Source: Saxidomus purpurata (lineage: Eukaryota > Mollusca > Bivalvia > Venerida > Veneridae). Taken from it: a stretch of DNA of 64,000 nucleotides. Made by a program: the position numbers and the translations under genes. Location: NCBI GenBank assembly GCA_022818135.1, contig JAFMSR010000016.1, positions 7,484,127 through 7,548,126 on the forward strand, in the 5' to 3' direction. Below the pieces are notes generated by a model. That model saw only the letters and a program-made list of their open reading frames with translations, was not told where the DNA came from and made no database searches. Positions 24,613 through 39,090 of the stretch are shown here, piece after piece (within the stretch, counting starts at the first letter, position 1; the number at the start of each line of letters is the position of its first letter).

Positions 24613-24858
24613 ATACTAAAATCTTGATAAAAAGACATTTAACCCAATTAAGTACAGCTTCGCAGGAGATTTGAGTAAACTGACTAGGGTTGGTGAAGAG
24701 TAGACTACCCCGGTAATGAGATTGTACAGTTATCAGAAAATTGTCTCGTATCTATTACATATATAGTGCATGCACGATAAGCAGAAATAGCATTACATTT
24801 TATACTATTCGTTTGGTTCCCTAAGTACTAGATACAGAAAGAAATAGTATTTAAAAAT

Positions 24859-25096
24859 ACATTTACATTTGTTTATAAATTTATCGGTGGATAGTAAATG
24901 ATTATAAAAAGGGTAAATTACCAGTTAGCAGAGACATACTCTGTTTTCTTTAAAACTACATTTACATTTGTTTACAAATTTATCGGTGGTGATTATAAAG
25001 GAAGAGTCAACCACGAATTAAGTTAGCGAAATGAAACGTATTGTAGTTTCTTTTACATTTGTTTACAAATTTATCGGTGGATAGCAACTGATTATA
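24859..25096. repeat. Three diverged copies of a ~97-bp tandem repeat
   Basis: TTACATTTGTTTAYAAATTT followed by ATCGGTGG occurs at about 24862, 24961 and 25053, each followed by a GATTATA block. The spacers between copies have diverged. Confidence 0.85.
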
Positions 25097-28000
25097 TAAA
25101 GTCAATTTATAGGTGTTTATTTCGTCAAAAAGAAATTGTTTGAAATAACGTTCTTCTTGAAAAATGCAATTATCAATTATAATGAGGAACATTTAGTCCA
25201 TTGTACTCATTTAAGAGCACATTGTTATTAATTATAAATTGTGCCCGGGGAAAGTATTTTTTAACTAATTGGTGGAATATCCACAAGTAAACATTGTCTC
25301 GGACAGTATAATCATTATCAAAGCCTCTCATCTTTATAGGTTTAGTTCTTGTTTTCTACTATTCCTAACAGGAAAAAACAACTTATATTGCTTCTGCTAG
25401 TTGCGCGATGCAGTACTAAATTGATCACCGAAAACAATATATACAGTGTCAAAACTTGATTTACTGTTTATTAAATGTGATCGATTGAAGTAAACGCTTA
25501 CTCGTGTGCAGTTATTTCTTCTTCTATTTATGTAAATCGGGGAATTTCAGTCGGAATAATTGCTTTTATTTTTTCGGACGAGACGGGAGAGAAATGAGTT
25601 GAAGTATTGTTAATCATTTTCCTTCTTGTGAATGTCTTAGACCTGATTGCAAACATATTTTTGTGATGCATTGAAAACTAGATGCGCAATACGATTATCT
25701 CTCGTGTTGCTTTATCAATACTTTGAAATACAAAAGGACACTTGTACCGGATTCATTTTTAGTTCTACGAACAATATTACAAAATGCAACTTTATTGCGA
25801 CTGATGAAGGCCCCAAAAGACTAACGTAGTATAATTGGATCAAATTGAGCACCATCTGGTTTACAACAGCCAACTTGCTGAAGGGGAGTCACTGCTGAAA
25901 ATCAAAATAACAAGAAAGTTTATTGGCACTGTTTCTTTACAGAGAATAACATATAATTTACTAGCTAATTTCTAGAAGAATAATCATGGGTCAATGACTT
26001 AACTTTTTCGCAACATTAATCTTCATTGATACACTATCAAATCAAGGTATGAAATGCAGAATTAGCAAGAATTTTGGTATTGTAAACTTTTATGCATATA
26101 GTGTACTTTTCAGAATAGGTTTCAATTTTCCATCTTTTCTAATGTTTTATGTCATAGTGGTATTATTATCATTGTATGAATAAATATTACGTTACATATT
26201 ATTACCCCACTTTACCAACATTCATTTTTCCAATTTTTGAAACTGATGTTTTTCATGATAAAGGAATAACAAGGTCAATGAGATATTTTGCCTACAGTTT
26301 GAATAAAGCATTTGTTTTAGAACGCGAAAATAAGAAATGGGGGTCAATGTACATATAAGAAAAAAATTCATTAAAAGCTGACAAAAAATGTGTTTTATAA
26401 ACTTTGACGAGCTTTGAGATATGACGGCATAGGTCTGTAAACAACTGTAACAGGAACTTGTTATTACTGTAAGTTTATATCCTAACAACTTTCATTGTAA
26501 TAGAGTTTTAATTAGGTAAATATCTTAAACAATTTTTCAGAAATGACTATTTTTGTACCCCTAACCCTATTTTGGCATTTGGCAAAATTTTTGATTTAGT
26601 CACAAAATGTGAGGTCAAAATATTTTTCCTCAAAAATGTTCAATTGTTTTTTACTAAAATATTCCTATTATGCCTAAGTTTATTACTGCATAATTGTTTT
26701 TTCCAGTTAAATAATAATTTTTTAAATATAACAAATGTAAATTTCCGGAAGTGCAAAATTCAAAACTTCACCAATGACACCCCTTAATTATATTTTAGTA
26801 GTGTACGGTCGAGCGTACTTATGTAAAAATGATTTTCATATATGAGTTATCATGGGCGATTGACGTACTTAAAACAATTTGGATTTTCTTGAAACATAAT
26901 CTTCGTTTATTTTTCCAGTGTGTACGTATTCCTGATATCACTTGAAAATCACTTCAAATATGATATTACACGTCTTCTTCAAAGATGTAACATGTAAGGG
27001 AAAAAGATATTTGCAGACATGACCTAGCACGGCCCCGCAGGTACCATAACACACGGCAAAGCAACACAGATCAGTCAATCGTCAACCCAAGTGACACGTC
27101 ACAAGCCAGATTACTCTGTACAATCTTGTAATATTAAACGGCAATGCTCTTCAAATTACGATCAAAACCTACCAAGCACACGTCGTTCTAAAATTGCATT
27201 AATTGAGTACAAAATTCAAACTGAAACGAATGACAATTTTTTTGTCTTAAGGCACAGCTGAGAACAGGCAATTTGACGGCATTTTATGGGTATGACTAAT
27301 CAACTAAGTTGTTACAAGTGAACAGGTAGAAACTACAGAACGCAACCACGCTCATCTAGAAAAGTAGATAGCCAAACAAAAAAACGGGGAAAAATAAAGA
27401 CCGGGGCACAACAACTATAGAAGCTAAATATCAAAGACTTAATATATTTAACGCAACAACAATTGAGAGACAAAATGAAGAAACTCATATACTGGGTATT
27501 CTAAGCACTTCATGTCATTTGTTTTTTTATTTTCGTAGGTTTAAACAGACAAGGGCATATTAATAGCAATAATTTCTGTGATTTTAAGTAAACAAGTACT
27601 TATTTAACAATGTTCTTTTAATTTAACATTAAAATTTGATAAATTGATAATACCTGTGATAACATTTAATTTTTAATGTTATATTTAATGTTTTATTGAT
27701 TATAACTATTTTTATTTTCTTTCTTATGTGATTGTGACATGTGTACTTAATAATATTATTATTATACCTAAACAGGCTGTCTTGGAACGTTCTTTTGTCA
27801 AAAAAGAGGGCACTAAAGACGACCTAGAATCCTCGCAAAATTAGAAACAGGCTAAGATATAATGTCTTATAATATCCGAATTGACTTCATGAAGAGGGAA
27901 TACTGTTAGTGTTTACAATGAAAATAGGCTTGATACTTTAGAAATCTAAAACCAAACGTCATATCTTTTTCAAGGGTCCTCGTACTTGAAAGTGTTCAGC

Positions 28001-31000
28001 TGTTGTAGGGAAATAATGTTTAATTCACAAGAACCGTTGCAGGATTTTAAATTTAAACCTTTTAATTTTCATCACTTCATCAGACAGGAAAGTGTTGTTT
28101 AATTTAATACATTCACCAATGGTAAAGTATCATTAAAAAACAAGCATTGTGAAAGTTATAGCGAAATAACCTAAATATATACAGCAGGTTTATTCCTTTT
28201 GAACATAGTTGAAAAATGACAAAATGTTTTTGACCCGCTTGGTCATAAAATGACTTTTCATTAATTTAATATGATAGATTTCTGTTTACGTGTACTAATG
28301 AATGAAATGATTGAGCATAACCTATTTTCTTTTAATTTCTAAAGATTTTTCATGTTTTAAGAACTTTTCTTGACCTTACTTTTTCTGGTCATTTTGAGCA
28401 GTATTATAGCTTTAAGTCTCTACATGTGAGGAGCGTTTTAGAAGCTGATATTCTAACGGCTTAGTGTTATTGGTTTACTTAAAGTGATATTAATCATACC
28501 CTTTAATGTGACCGTCATGAGTTTAAGGAAGACATTCATCACTGATTTTTACTACTTGACAAACAAACATTGCCAGTGTTCTAACCTGTATTACATTATT
28601 TGCTCCCATTTAATATAGAGAAAGTTGGAGAAAACCTTTTTGACTATCTTAGTCAGCCCTGTCTGTTAAAATAAGATTAAGTCTATTTTGGTATGCAGTA
28701 CATGCATGGCATAAATGGCTGTTCGAAATAACTCTGCATAACTCATTATTTACATTTTTCAAAGCATTTATAGTGTGTTTTCAGCAATGTTACTGACCAT
28801 ACATCCATATGGAAATTTTGAAAGGTGATATAACTTTAACAGTTGATTACAATGATCGTTATGTTCTTATCTTGAGTAGTTTGTTAATACCAATTCTGTG
28901 GAAATTAGTGTTTCTTATGCTTGATTTTACGAGTAATTTTTGACATAAAGTTAAACAATTGCTCAGGAGATCTTATGTTTTGAATTTACATCATGTTCTT
29001 CACAATTTATGGTAACGATAACCTTTTTAATGTAGAGATTCCGTGTTTTGACGTTTTCCATAATGAAACGAAATGAGATATCGCCATTCTGTTCTATGGA
29101 ACACGCGAATACCGCCATCTGAATTATGATAATTCACTTCACAAGAATCAAAATCGTCTCTCTTGTCATATATTTTATTTGGATATCTCATCCTTTATGA
29201 TAGATAAATGAAGGTCTCGCAATAAATCAGGGTTCCCTAATCGGGTTTAGACGCACTGACTCCATTACATCATTAAATCAATGTACAAAACACGTACAAA
29301 TAATAACACATATAGGAAGATCCACACAATTTTAGTATTCTGCCACTGCAATATGTTACAAGGAAGCATTTTTAAAAAAAGCTTCTCAAGCAATTTGCAA
29401 TTTATAAAAAAAGAAGTTCAAATACATGTTGAATCAGTGTGGGCATATTTTTTGAGAGCTATCATAAATATTTGAAAAAAGCATCGGCGTGTCTCGGCAA
29501 AGATTGAAACAGAATTTCGAAAAATATATAGATAATGTAATTAATTTCAAATGACAAAATGCAGATAGTATTTTGCCAAGTCAAAATGTTTGAAGACTGT
29601 TTTACAGGGAAAGTAATAATACACTTTGTTTCAAATATGAGCGGAAATGTTTCTACGTTTTGATATTATTTGCGGAGAGACGCTTTCTATACAAAACACC
29701 TTGTATTTCAATAACGAGACATGATATTCAAAATAAAAATTCAATCAGTGCCTGAGATTGTCATACGGTCACAGGTCAAAGTTTTTATTGTCTAACTTTA
29801 TGTTCTCGACTAACAGTTTAATTTCTAGATTCTTAGTTAATAGCTATTAATTAGTCAAGCATAGCAGTAATCACGCTTATGAATCATAACATATTCGTAA
29901 AAATATCTATTTAGCCATTTTAAAGATCCATTAGGCCAAATCGATTTGAATCCAGAGTTCGTAACTTTCTTTTCACAGAAAGAAAAGTATGATATAATGC
30001 ATCGAATGTAACCATATTGTGCCGAAAATGTTCGAGTGCAACCAAACAATTAATGAATAAGGCATTGTCTTTACAAACAAAAAGAAAGTAACCTTCTTTC
30101 AATATTTCGGATGTTTTCGTAATTTTCAGAACGAAGTTGTTTATTATAAATGAACTAGTGTTAATGGTTATTCATGTACCTGAAAAATACACGTGACTTT
30201 CTATTATATGCGATGTATTACTCCTCTCGTTAACAGAAACGCATAAACACGAAAGCCTGACAAACTGACGATCCATGTCAATTTGAGTCAGCCCTAGCTA
30301 CCCTTCAATGACGAGAAATATTCTTTCCCGTTACTTCTGATAACAAATATGATTCACGTGTTATTGCACATACCAAGGAGTGGTTCATTTGCATATATAT
30401 AAAGTAAAACAAACACCAACACAAATGTAAGGTGTAAAATGTCATTTATTTTTAAATGACTGTTTTATCATATTGATATAATTAAGAATGACAAAACGTT
30501 TATAAAAATAATCACAACAAAATTGCATAAGTTTTATGAAATACTTGTATCATATGCACAGGTGGGTGATAAAAGTCGCCCACCCTGAGAACAAATTTGA
30601 AGAGACTAGTACCAAAAAATATATGACTAGTATAAACAATGTAAGCAACAAAAACAATATAAAAGACAATCAAGATTGCAAAAGTTTCCTTTTTATAACA
30701 CCCGAATCAATAGTAGGGCGTTGGATGGGGTTGTGAAGGCTTAAAATTCAAAATTCCTGGAGCAAAAATAATTTTCTTTGTTTCTGTTATCTGCAAGATG
30801 GTGGCTGACCGGATATCATTCTATCACGCATGACCTTTGTTCTTTATCTATTATTGATCACGCACTGACCACAAGGTCGGTCAGGCGCCTCGTTTTAAAA
30901 ACTAACTATGAAAATTGCCAGGGGGGGGGGGGGGGGCGATCAATAAACTCTAATATGCAAGGGCTGACCCAAAAACATTTTATCTGCAACAAAATATTAT

Positions 31001-33340
31001 TTCATAAATACAGTATTGTGTTCGCTTTTCTGCAGCAGTATATTAAACACGATCATAAAACCTTTGAAATACAGTTTCAATATATATGTAATAATTTGGT
31101 AAGATTTACTTGTTTTGCAACTTTAAAAAAGGCTTGAAACTTCACTTAATTGTAATAATCGATATCAGCATCATTTTATACTCGTTAAAGATCATTTTAT
31201 ACTTGTTAAAGACAATATTTAGCTTAAACTATGATGTGTTAAGGTAACGCCTGCTTCAAAAGACTATTTTGAGTGTGTAATGACTTAACAGGAAATATTA
31301 GTAGTGATTCATGTAAAACATTAACTGTTTAAAAAATATAATATATTACACAAGCATGTCGAACACATTTTACCGGCATTACTATCTGAATGACAGCTTA
31401 AATGCACACGTCAAAGACAAATCAAAGACAAAAGACAACAACTCCACATCGGCAGTAGTTTTCTAAAACATTGAAAGCATTTCATAGAAAACATTAGTAC
31501 TAATGCGTAATACATGTATAAGCCGTTGAGTATTATTAAAAATCGCAATGAGATGTCACGTTTTTTCCTGATTGTTAACGGACATTTAGGAGAAGTTTGT
31601 CTGTAAGATTAAAATCTCCTCGCAAAATTACATTGAAAACACATTGATTTTCAATGATATTTTGTTTTTATTTCGACTCTCATTTCTTTATTTTGTTAAG
31701 GTTCAAAATTAATTATTATTGATTTGTACTCAGTTTTAAAAGATGCAAGAACATGCATATGCACAATTAGTTCAGTGAAATCACATAGTACAAATTAATT
31801 ACTACGGACAAACATACTAACAAAGACCAGTGGCCGAGTCACTGTCGACATGTATTCACACAAAGAGTATAATGTGCGTTGTCTAAATTGCATTACTATT
31901 TAACAAAATTAAATTATTAATATAATTATTAAGGTATATTGAAATCACTGTGATTGATTTTTCAATCATACATACTGTCAAAAATATATTGTCAATAGTT
32001 AATATGCCAACGTCATGCTGGCGTGCGCGGGACAGACATAGTCGCGGCGGTATAAGTAACTGTTCAATAGAACTCTGCATTTCCCCGTCAAAATTGCACG
32101 GAATTGCCCGTTATATCACGACTACATTTCATACCATTTTTATTGTTCGTTAATGACTTCATTTACAACATAAAATGTATACAATTTACACATTATTTTA
32201 TTCCGAATTTATTTATGTTAATCAAACTAGTCTTATTATTTTTTGATTCCTCAATTCCAGTGATGAAGTTTGACCTTACCAAAACAGGACGTCTTGCCGG
32301 CGAAACTAACAATTATTTGTACAAAAACACATTCCTGACTTTGCTTTTTAAATCGAAATAATAATGTTATGAACATGGCAAACAATAATGATATTTCAAA
32401 AACCCTAAAAAGAACTCTTTCTGATAACAATTGTTCCTGACATAGTGACGTGAATATGAAAGAAAGGCATGCATCAACATTGAATTGTGTTCTATACTTC
32501 TATACACAATTCAATAATTATTTTATCGGTAAACGTATTATACTTCATGAATAAATTTAAAGTCACCCCGGGACTTACTATTCTATGACTTGAAGCACTT
32601 ACTTTATCACATGATCAAATAGCACAATACTAAAAGAACAAGAAAGGAGAAGCAGAAGTTTAATAGTAACTGAACTTTGACTGTGTATAATATAAAATAA
32701 AAATGTCAGTAATCTATATTCAGTTTGTAACAAACAAGTTAATAACAAACTCAAGTTTCTTGTCGCCCTGTTCCAGTTCATTCGATTCGAATAGGTAACC
32801 CGAAACTTATCTAATGTTCTGATAAGTCAAATACTCGTTAATACGCTTGTCGCTGAACTGACAATCGCTTAAACCACAAATTTTACGCGACTCATTTTGT
32901 TAGGACATGAAGGTCATTATCTAGTGTTCCCAAGAATGATGGTTTGTACATAGGAAGGCCATTACTCACTTACTTGTAAGCACTTTTGCGACAGAGGGAT
33001 TATCAGACATATGTGGCAAATCCTATTATCAATCGTTTATGTTGCGTACATTAGCAAAAGAATCAGCAAAATCTACTTTAACCTTGACACTGACGACATT
33101 TTATTTAAGCACTAAAACTAATTTATAATCCATTTTGCCATACTTATTTCCAGTTCATTTTGGCATGCTTATTTATAATTCATTTTGGCATACTAATTTA
33201 TAATTCATATTCATTTCGGCATATGGTGGAGGGGGTCTGTCATTTGTTTTCAATATATAAATTATTTTCGACCTTTCCAGCAACATATGACAAGAATTAG
33301 TAATGGTCGACTTTTAAGTTGAAGCGATCGAAAGGCTAAT
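25097..33340. other. 8-kb AT-rich stretch without supported gene
   Basis: Open frames are short and unconvincing. Noted pieces are a 16-G run at 30921-30936 and a GC-richer patch at 32000-32110 (GCTGGCGTGCGCGGGACAGA) with no recognised identity. If the receptor's first exons lie to the right, this stretch could be intronic. Confidence 0.4.
30921..30936. repeat. Poly-G run (16)
   Basis: Sixteen consecutive G. It has no partner structure and the length is uncertain in any assembly. Confidence 0.95.
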
Positions 33341-34355
33341 TATACCCCCAAAACGAAGTTTAGGGGGGTATATAGGAGTCACCCGGTGGTTGGTCGGTCG
33401 GTCGGTCGGTCGGTCAGTCGGGCGGTCTGTTGCTTTTCCTTGTCCGGGCATAACTGAAAACTACTAGTTGGAATTCAATACAACTTCATACAATGGTCAG
33501 CACTTGAGAGGAAGTGCAGTGCACAAGAACTATAACTCCATCTTGACTAATTACAGAGTTTTGCCCTTTGTTAGTTTTCCTTGTCCGGAGCTAACTTGAA
33601 AACTACTAGTTGGAAATCAATACAACTTCATACAATGGTCAGCACATTGAGAGGAAGTGCAGTGCAAAGAACTATAACTCCATCTTGACTAATTACTGAG
33701 TTTTGCCCTTTGTTACTTTTCCTTGTCCGGAGCTAACTTGAAAACTACTGGTTGGAATTCAATACAATTTCTACAATGGTCAAGCACATTGAGAGAAAGT
33801 GCGTGCAAAGAACTATACTCCATCTTGACTAATTACAGAGTTATTGCCCTTTGTTAGTTTTCCTTGTCCGGGCATAACTTGAAAACTACTAGTTGGAATT
33901 CAATACAACTTCATACAATGATCAAGCACACTCAGAGGAAGTGTAGTGCACAAGAACTATAACTATATCTTGAGTATTTACTGAGTTATTGCCCTTTGTT
34001 ACTTTTCCTTGTCCGAAGCATAACTGAAAACTACTAGTTGGAATTCAGTACAACCTCATACAATGGTCAAGACTTTAGAGGAAGTGCGTGCCAAGAACCA
34101 TAACTCCATCTTGACTCATTCAGAGTTTTACCCTTTGTTACTTTTCCTTGTCCGGAGCATAACTTGAAAACTTCTGGTTGGAATTCAATACACTTCATGC
34201 AATGGTCAAAAGGAGAGGGGTGCAGTGCACAGTAACCATCTCCATCTTGACTAATTACAGGGTTTTGCCCTTTGTTCTTTTCCCTGTAAGGAGCATTTTT
34301 CGAAAACTACAGTTGGAATTCATACACTTATACAATGGTCAAGCACAATGAGAGG
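33341..34355. repeat. Hairpin-headed element with 142-bp tandem repeats
   Basis: It opens with a hairpin (33341-33372, TATACCCCCA facing TAGGGGGGTATA around AACGAAGT), then a GGTC microsatellite (33391-33414). About six and a half copies of a 142-bp unit follow, marked by TTTTCCTTGTCCGG, AAAACTACTAGTTGGAATTC, ACAATGGTCA and CATCTTGACTAATTACAGAG; marker starts are 33460, 33602, 33744, 33885 and 34030. Later copies decay. Hairpin, microsatellite and array seem to belong together as one dispersed element, which I infer from their exact succession. Confidence 0.85.
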
Positions 34356-36107
34356 AACTGCTAAGAACATATCTCTTTTTGTTTGTTTGCAGGTATTATG
34401 TTACTACGACTTCTTCAGTTTTAAAGCAACCTTTTGGGGTTACCTTATTTCAATTATTAGTATAAATGCGAATGTAAAAGGAATGGCTTAGTGCAGAAAG
34501 TTCACATTCGATCTCTTTCTAACCTGTTTTCCATGCCTTTTTATGCATTGCGATGTTTTCCAAGACAGTTTTAGCATTTTTACACACAAAATATGTAGTT
34601 GTAAAGGATGTTTTTCAGTCGATTACTTTTATTCCAAATGCAAGATTAATGCTGAGTCTCAGTTTTTTATGCTCTTTTAATATTACTGATATGTAATTAT
34701 GGTTTTGAGGAATTCCGTGTCACGTGCAATTATTATATTGATTATTCAAATTAGTTATCTGAACTATTTTAGATCCAACTTAAGCTTATTAGTAGCACAT
34801 CTCCGGCATCTGGCACTAGAAATCTTAGTTTACAGGAAAATCGCAAAGCACATACGTATAATGTTTCCATCCCAACTTCTCATTGGAAGTAGATATTCCG
34901 GACCATTAAGTTCTAAGATTACAGTACTGGTGGGGGATAATCTTTCGGAAATTAGTCTGTCAATGATTATGAAGACATCTGTCAAAGATAGTTTGAGAAG
35001 AAAAGACTCACAAAACGAGAAGCAATCTGAATTAATATCCTGTACAGAAAGGGAAAATGATACTGCTTATTTAATTGAATCGAAATTGACTGTTATATAC
35101 TAAACCAAAATTGCTTTAATGAAGAAATGCCCAATATTTGAGTTACGACTATGATATCGAAAATCCATATTTCATTTACAAGACAGAATGAACATGACAG
35201 AATGTCAAGAAATGCGGGCGATACGAGCGTCTTTTATGTCCCTCTTTACTGAACAGAGGCGGTCATTTTTAGTACTGTTATGATATCATTTACAAATAGC
35301 ATATTCACTAGTCCTAAATATAGACCCAATAGATATATATTGTAGTGAAAAGGGTTCAACTTATATTAATAACGTTTATATTTATATTCAGCCAGAATCG
35401 GTGTTTTACCAGTTTCATACTAATCGGCATCTAATAGTGTTTGTAAAACATTGTTTAATTTAGCATGGCCAAACTTCAACGAACAAATGTATTTGTATCG
35501 ACATCAGGTATATATCAAACTGTTGATTGTTCCATTCTTTTGTAGTGCGGAAGTTAACTCATTAATCGAACGATAAACATAGAAAATGATTTTTTCATTA
35601 CAGAAACTTTATGGCTTCTAAACACTTTGGAATCCACAGCCTGTTTATGTGTTAGAAGGTTTCCTGTCAAGCACTGAAATCAGTCGACAGAGTAATTAAA
35701 ACGTTCTCTCACCAGCATTATCATGGAATTCTGACCACTTGAAACCTTTCACGCTTACGGCGAGTCTTATTTTGAGATAAACTTTTATTGAGAGAGTTCT
35801 TCCGTCTCTGAAAATGGAGAAGTTTACACATACACAAACGGATAAAAAGTCTAGTCAATGTCAAAGGACTATGTTAAACTTTTTCCAAACACTAGTCTAT
35901 CGGAATACACTGCCAAGGGCTAGTATTGTAAGTAAAAAAAACAACATATCAAAGTCCATTTCTTTATAAATAATTTAGAAAAGCATATAATGTTCCCCCC
36001 TGACAACATTGAGGATGCCAACAATCTCATTTCATCATTCATATTGTCTTATTTTACAACTTCTAAATACAAAAGTACAGAATGCTTGCTATAGAATTTA
36101 CTCAAAT
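34356..36107. other. AT-rich stretch with one 134-codon open frame
   Basis: The plus-strand frame 34699-35103 is the longest chance-like frame in this part. It starts with a hydrophobic Ile/Leu-rich segment and ends in a Ser/Lys/Glu-rich one. I see no family motif, no splice partners and no copy elsewhere in the window, so I do not call it a gene. Confidence 0.35.
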
Positions 36108-36420
36108 AACAGTATTCTACCAACAGCATTCTACACCACTAACATTATCTTACTACTAGCGTGATCTACAAACAGATTCTATCGCTACTATTTGTATTTT
36201 ACTCCACTAACAGTATTCTACTCCACTACATTTTTACTCTAAGTTCTCATAGACATTTACACCATTAAGTATTTACATAAAGATTCTGTCCCCTAACTGT
36301 ATTCTACTCCACTCATATTCTACTATAACAGTATTCTACACAACTAACAGTATTCTACACCGCTAACAGTATTCTATACCACTAACAGAATTCTACTCCA
36401 CTAACAATATTTTACTCCAC
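36108..36420. repeat. Degenerate ~24-bp minisatellite
   Basis: The phrase CACTAACAGTATTCTACTC recurs, with variable spacing and many substitutions, about a dozen times (AACAGTATTCTAC at 36108, then clearer near 36320-36400). Confidence 0.85.
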
Positions 36421-38439
36421 TCATTACTTAATGCGAGATGTAGAAAGTACACTGTATCGCCCTTCTTTATCTCTGAACGTATGTGAGTCTTGTGGTCCTT
36501 ATAAAGTAAAGATAACGGATGCGAGTTTTAGACTATTTTTATGGAATTTAATTTTTATTCAAAGTTGTCATTATGGTAACGTTTACTGAAGGATTTATCC
36601 CGCCATAAATATTCATATAACTTTAAGTTATAGTGCATTTTGCTGCCTTTAAGTTTACAAATAAAACAACAACGTCTGTCTTTATCCGCTGACCAAAATT
36701 TATTAACCCCATCTACAGTCTAGACGCAAACCAATTTATTAACGTTCAATTTCCTGTTGAGATGACCCCGACATTACCCTGTGCTAACCGTCTTTTTAAA
36801 ACATCACTAGAAGTGCCAAAATCGCCAAGACAGAGAGTAAACCACAGTTAATAAACACTGCGTTTGCAATGAATTTTCAAATTGACGAATGTAATAGATT
36901 TAAAAGCACCAATGCTGTGTCTGATTGTGGCGTTTATGATCTACAGCAGTCGCCTACATTAAGTGAAGTTAGTGACAGGGCTAGCCATAAACACTGTTGT
37001 TCAGAAAACAATTTGTAAAGCTGTTCCCGCCGGTTTACAGAGGTACGTGTCATTTTAACCGGAAAGTTTAGAACGGTACACTTGACCTTTTCGGGAAACT
37101 GTCGCTCAGTAACAATAAAAAATAGCATCCCAACCTTAGGAAAATTGGCTTTTTTTGCTAGCTGGTAAGATATTAAAAAAATCATTCATACACGGGGGCT
37201 GAAGATATTGCATACGGTAGATGTTTTATATCTCAAAACTTTCTACTTTTTGGTAACTTTTTTTAGTACACGATTTTGATATGGTAATTGTTCGGCTTCT
37301 GTTTGAGGATTGTTAAAAACGTTCATGCCGTATCTGTGGTGACTTACGTCTGCTAGTTTAGACGGGTCCCCAAAGTATCATTGACGTACGTTTGAACTTT
37401 GGAAATGAAAAGCATGAAAAGTGCACTCGGGCTTTATGGGTATAATTTCAAAGTGTTATTTTCAATGCTAACATTTTTTTGTTCTTTGCCTGAATGTGCA
37501 TGCAGTAGGCATACTAAAATGTATCTTGCGTTAATACTTTTATTACAGAAAATTAATTTCTGTTTTACTGAGAAGCATGCGTGTAGTAGAGAAATCAGTG
37601 TCATATGAAGAAAAGATCACAGCTGGCATCTAACTACGCCTTTTAAGAATTAAGTTCTATAGATGCCACATGAGATATTGTAGAACTACAACTAAGAATA
37701 CAAATAAGATTGATAATGTATTGCTAAATGCAATGATTACGTCTAATTTCTGTCTGCATCAAACGGATCACTTCGGCCAATTTCTTCAGAAATCAACTTA
37801 AAAATAACGCGAGTCGGGCATCTTGACAGACTGTATCCAAAACAAGACGAATAAAGAGATGTTTGGTCTGATTGATGGAAAACAGATCCATATAATATAG
37901 TCTTCTGAAAAAATTGCAAATTGAGTATCACTTGGGCAGACAACCTTATGCTATATATTTTTCTATTTTCACACCATTTTCTGAGATTTGCCGTAGAGTA
38001 TAAAGGATTACTCGGTAACATTATAATTATTATGTAGACAATATGGTAATGTTATGAATAAAATAACAGTTCTTGATCTTTTTTATTTCATAAGAAATTG
38101 AAGTGAAATGTTTGTTTCTGATTGAAATAATGAATGGTGGTTATTGTATTAAACGTGCAGTATCAATGATCCTGTCCTAAGAAAGTTGTTCGAGAATAAG
38201 TATGCAAAATTATTTTTTAGATTTTGAAACATACTAGTATACGTAGAGGCGTAGGAAAACTTACATTTGAAAATGTGTTTGTCTTTCCTGAAACTTTTAA
38301 AAATTTGTTTTAACTCATGTATTATGATAACTTTATGATTCCTAGATTTAAACAATCGTCCTTGCTGGAAGGCTTTTTGTCTAAGACCAAACTATAATAG
38401 TTTCGCATCATTTCTAGTTTATTTGTTTTTTCCCTTCTT

Positions 38440-39090
38440 ATTTAAGAAATAGTAAATGTGTCCCTGTATATTATCGTTTAATAAAATACAGTCAGGAATT
38501 CGGATGCGTAGTAATTAAATCACGAGCGCGTAGCACGAGTGATTTAATTTTCGCATCCGAATGACTGACTATTTTATTAAACGATAAAATACAGAGATGC
38601 ATTTATTATTTCGATTCTAACACGAAATAGTCTTTGAAAAATACTACTAACTATGTTCGACGCATAGCAACAATCCATAGCACGGAATGCGATTGGACGC
38701 GTGCAATATTTACCCCACGTTTTGCCCGTGGAAAACGTGATGTATTTTATCGTTAATTCTAACACGATCCGCAACTTTTCGTAAAAAGATATAGAGGGAA
38801 AAAAGTTATATATTATTAACGATAAAATACAGATGACCGAGGACACGTTTTCCACAGGCAAAACGTGGGGTAAATGTCGCACGCGTCCAATCGCATTCCG
38901 TGCTTGTAAGTTACTATGGAATGTTGCTAAGCACTCGTGATTTAATTACTACGCATCCGAATTCCTGACTATATTTTATTAAATGATAAAATACAGGGAC
39001 ACATTTATTATCTTAAATAATGAATGTATAGCTTCTTTCCCTCTATATCTATATACGAAAAGTTGCGGATCGTGTTAGAATAGAAATTAG
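38440..39090. mobile_element. Nested inverted-repeat element
   Basis: The outer arms, 38440-38525 and 38936-39021, are near-perfect inverse copies (for example GGAATTCGGATGCGTAGTAA on the left). An inner pair, 38680-38750 and 38822-38903 (GCACGGAATGCGATTGGACG and its inverse), is nested inside. A third relation links 38755-38800 (CTAACACGATCCGCAACTTT) with 39030-39085 in inverse. This could be one foldback element with another inserted in it, or a multi-arm palindrome. The 101-codon minus-strand frame inside spans the inner repeat and is not a gene. Confidence 0.85.

Noticed and set aside
34699..35103. 134-codon open frame, plus strand
   Set aside because: No domain, no splice partner and no copy elsewhere. 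A frame of this length can arise by chance in 64 kb of AT-rich DNA read in six frames.
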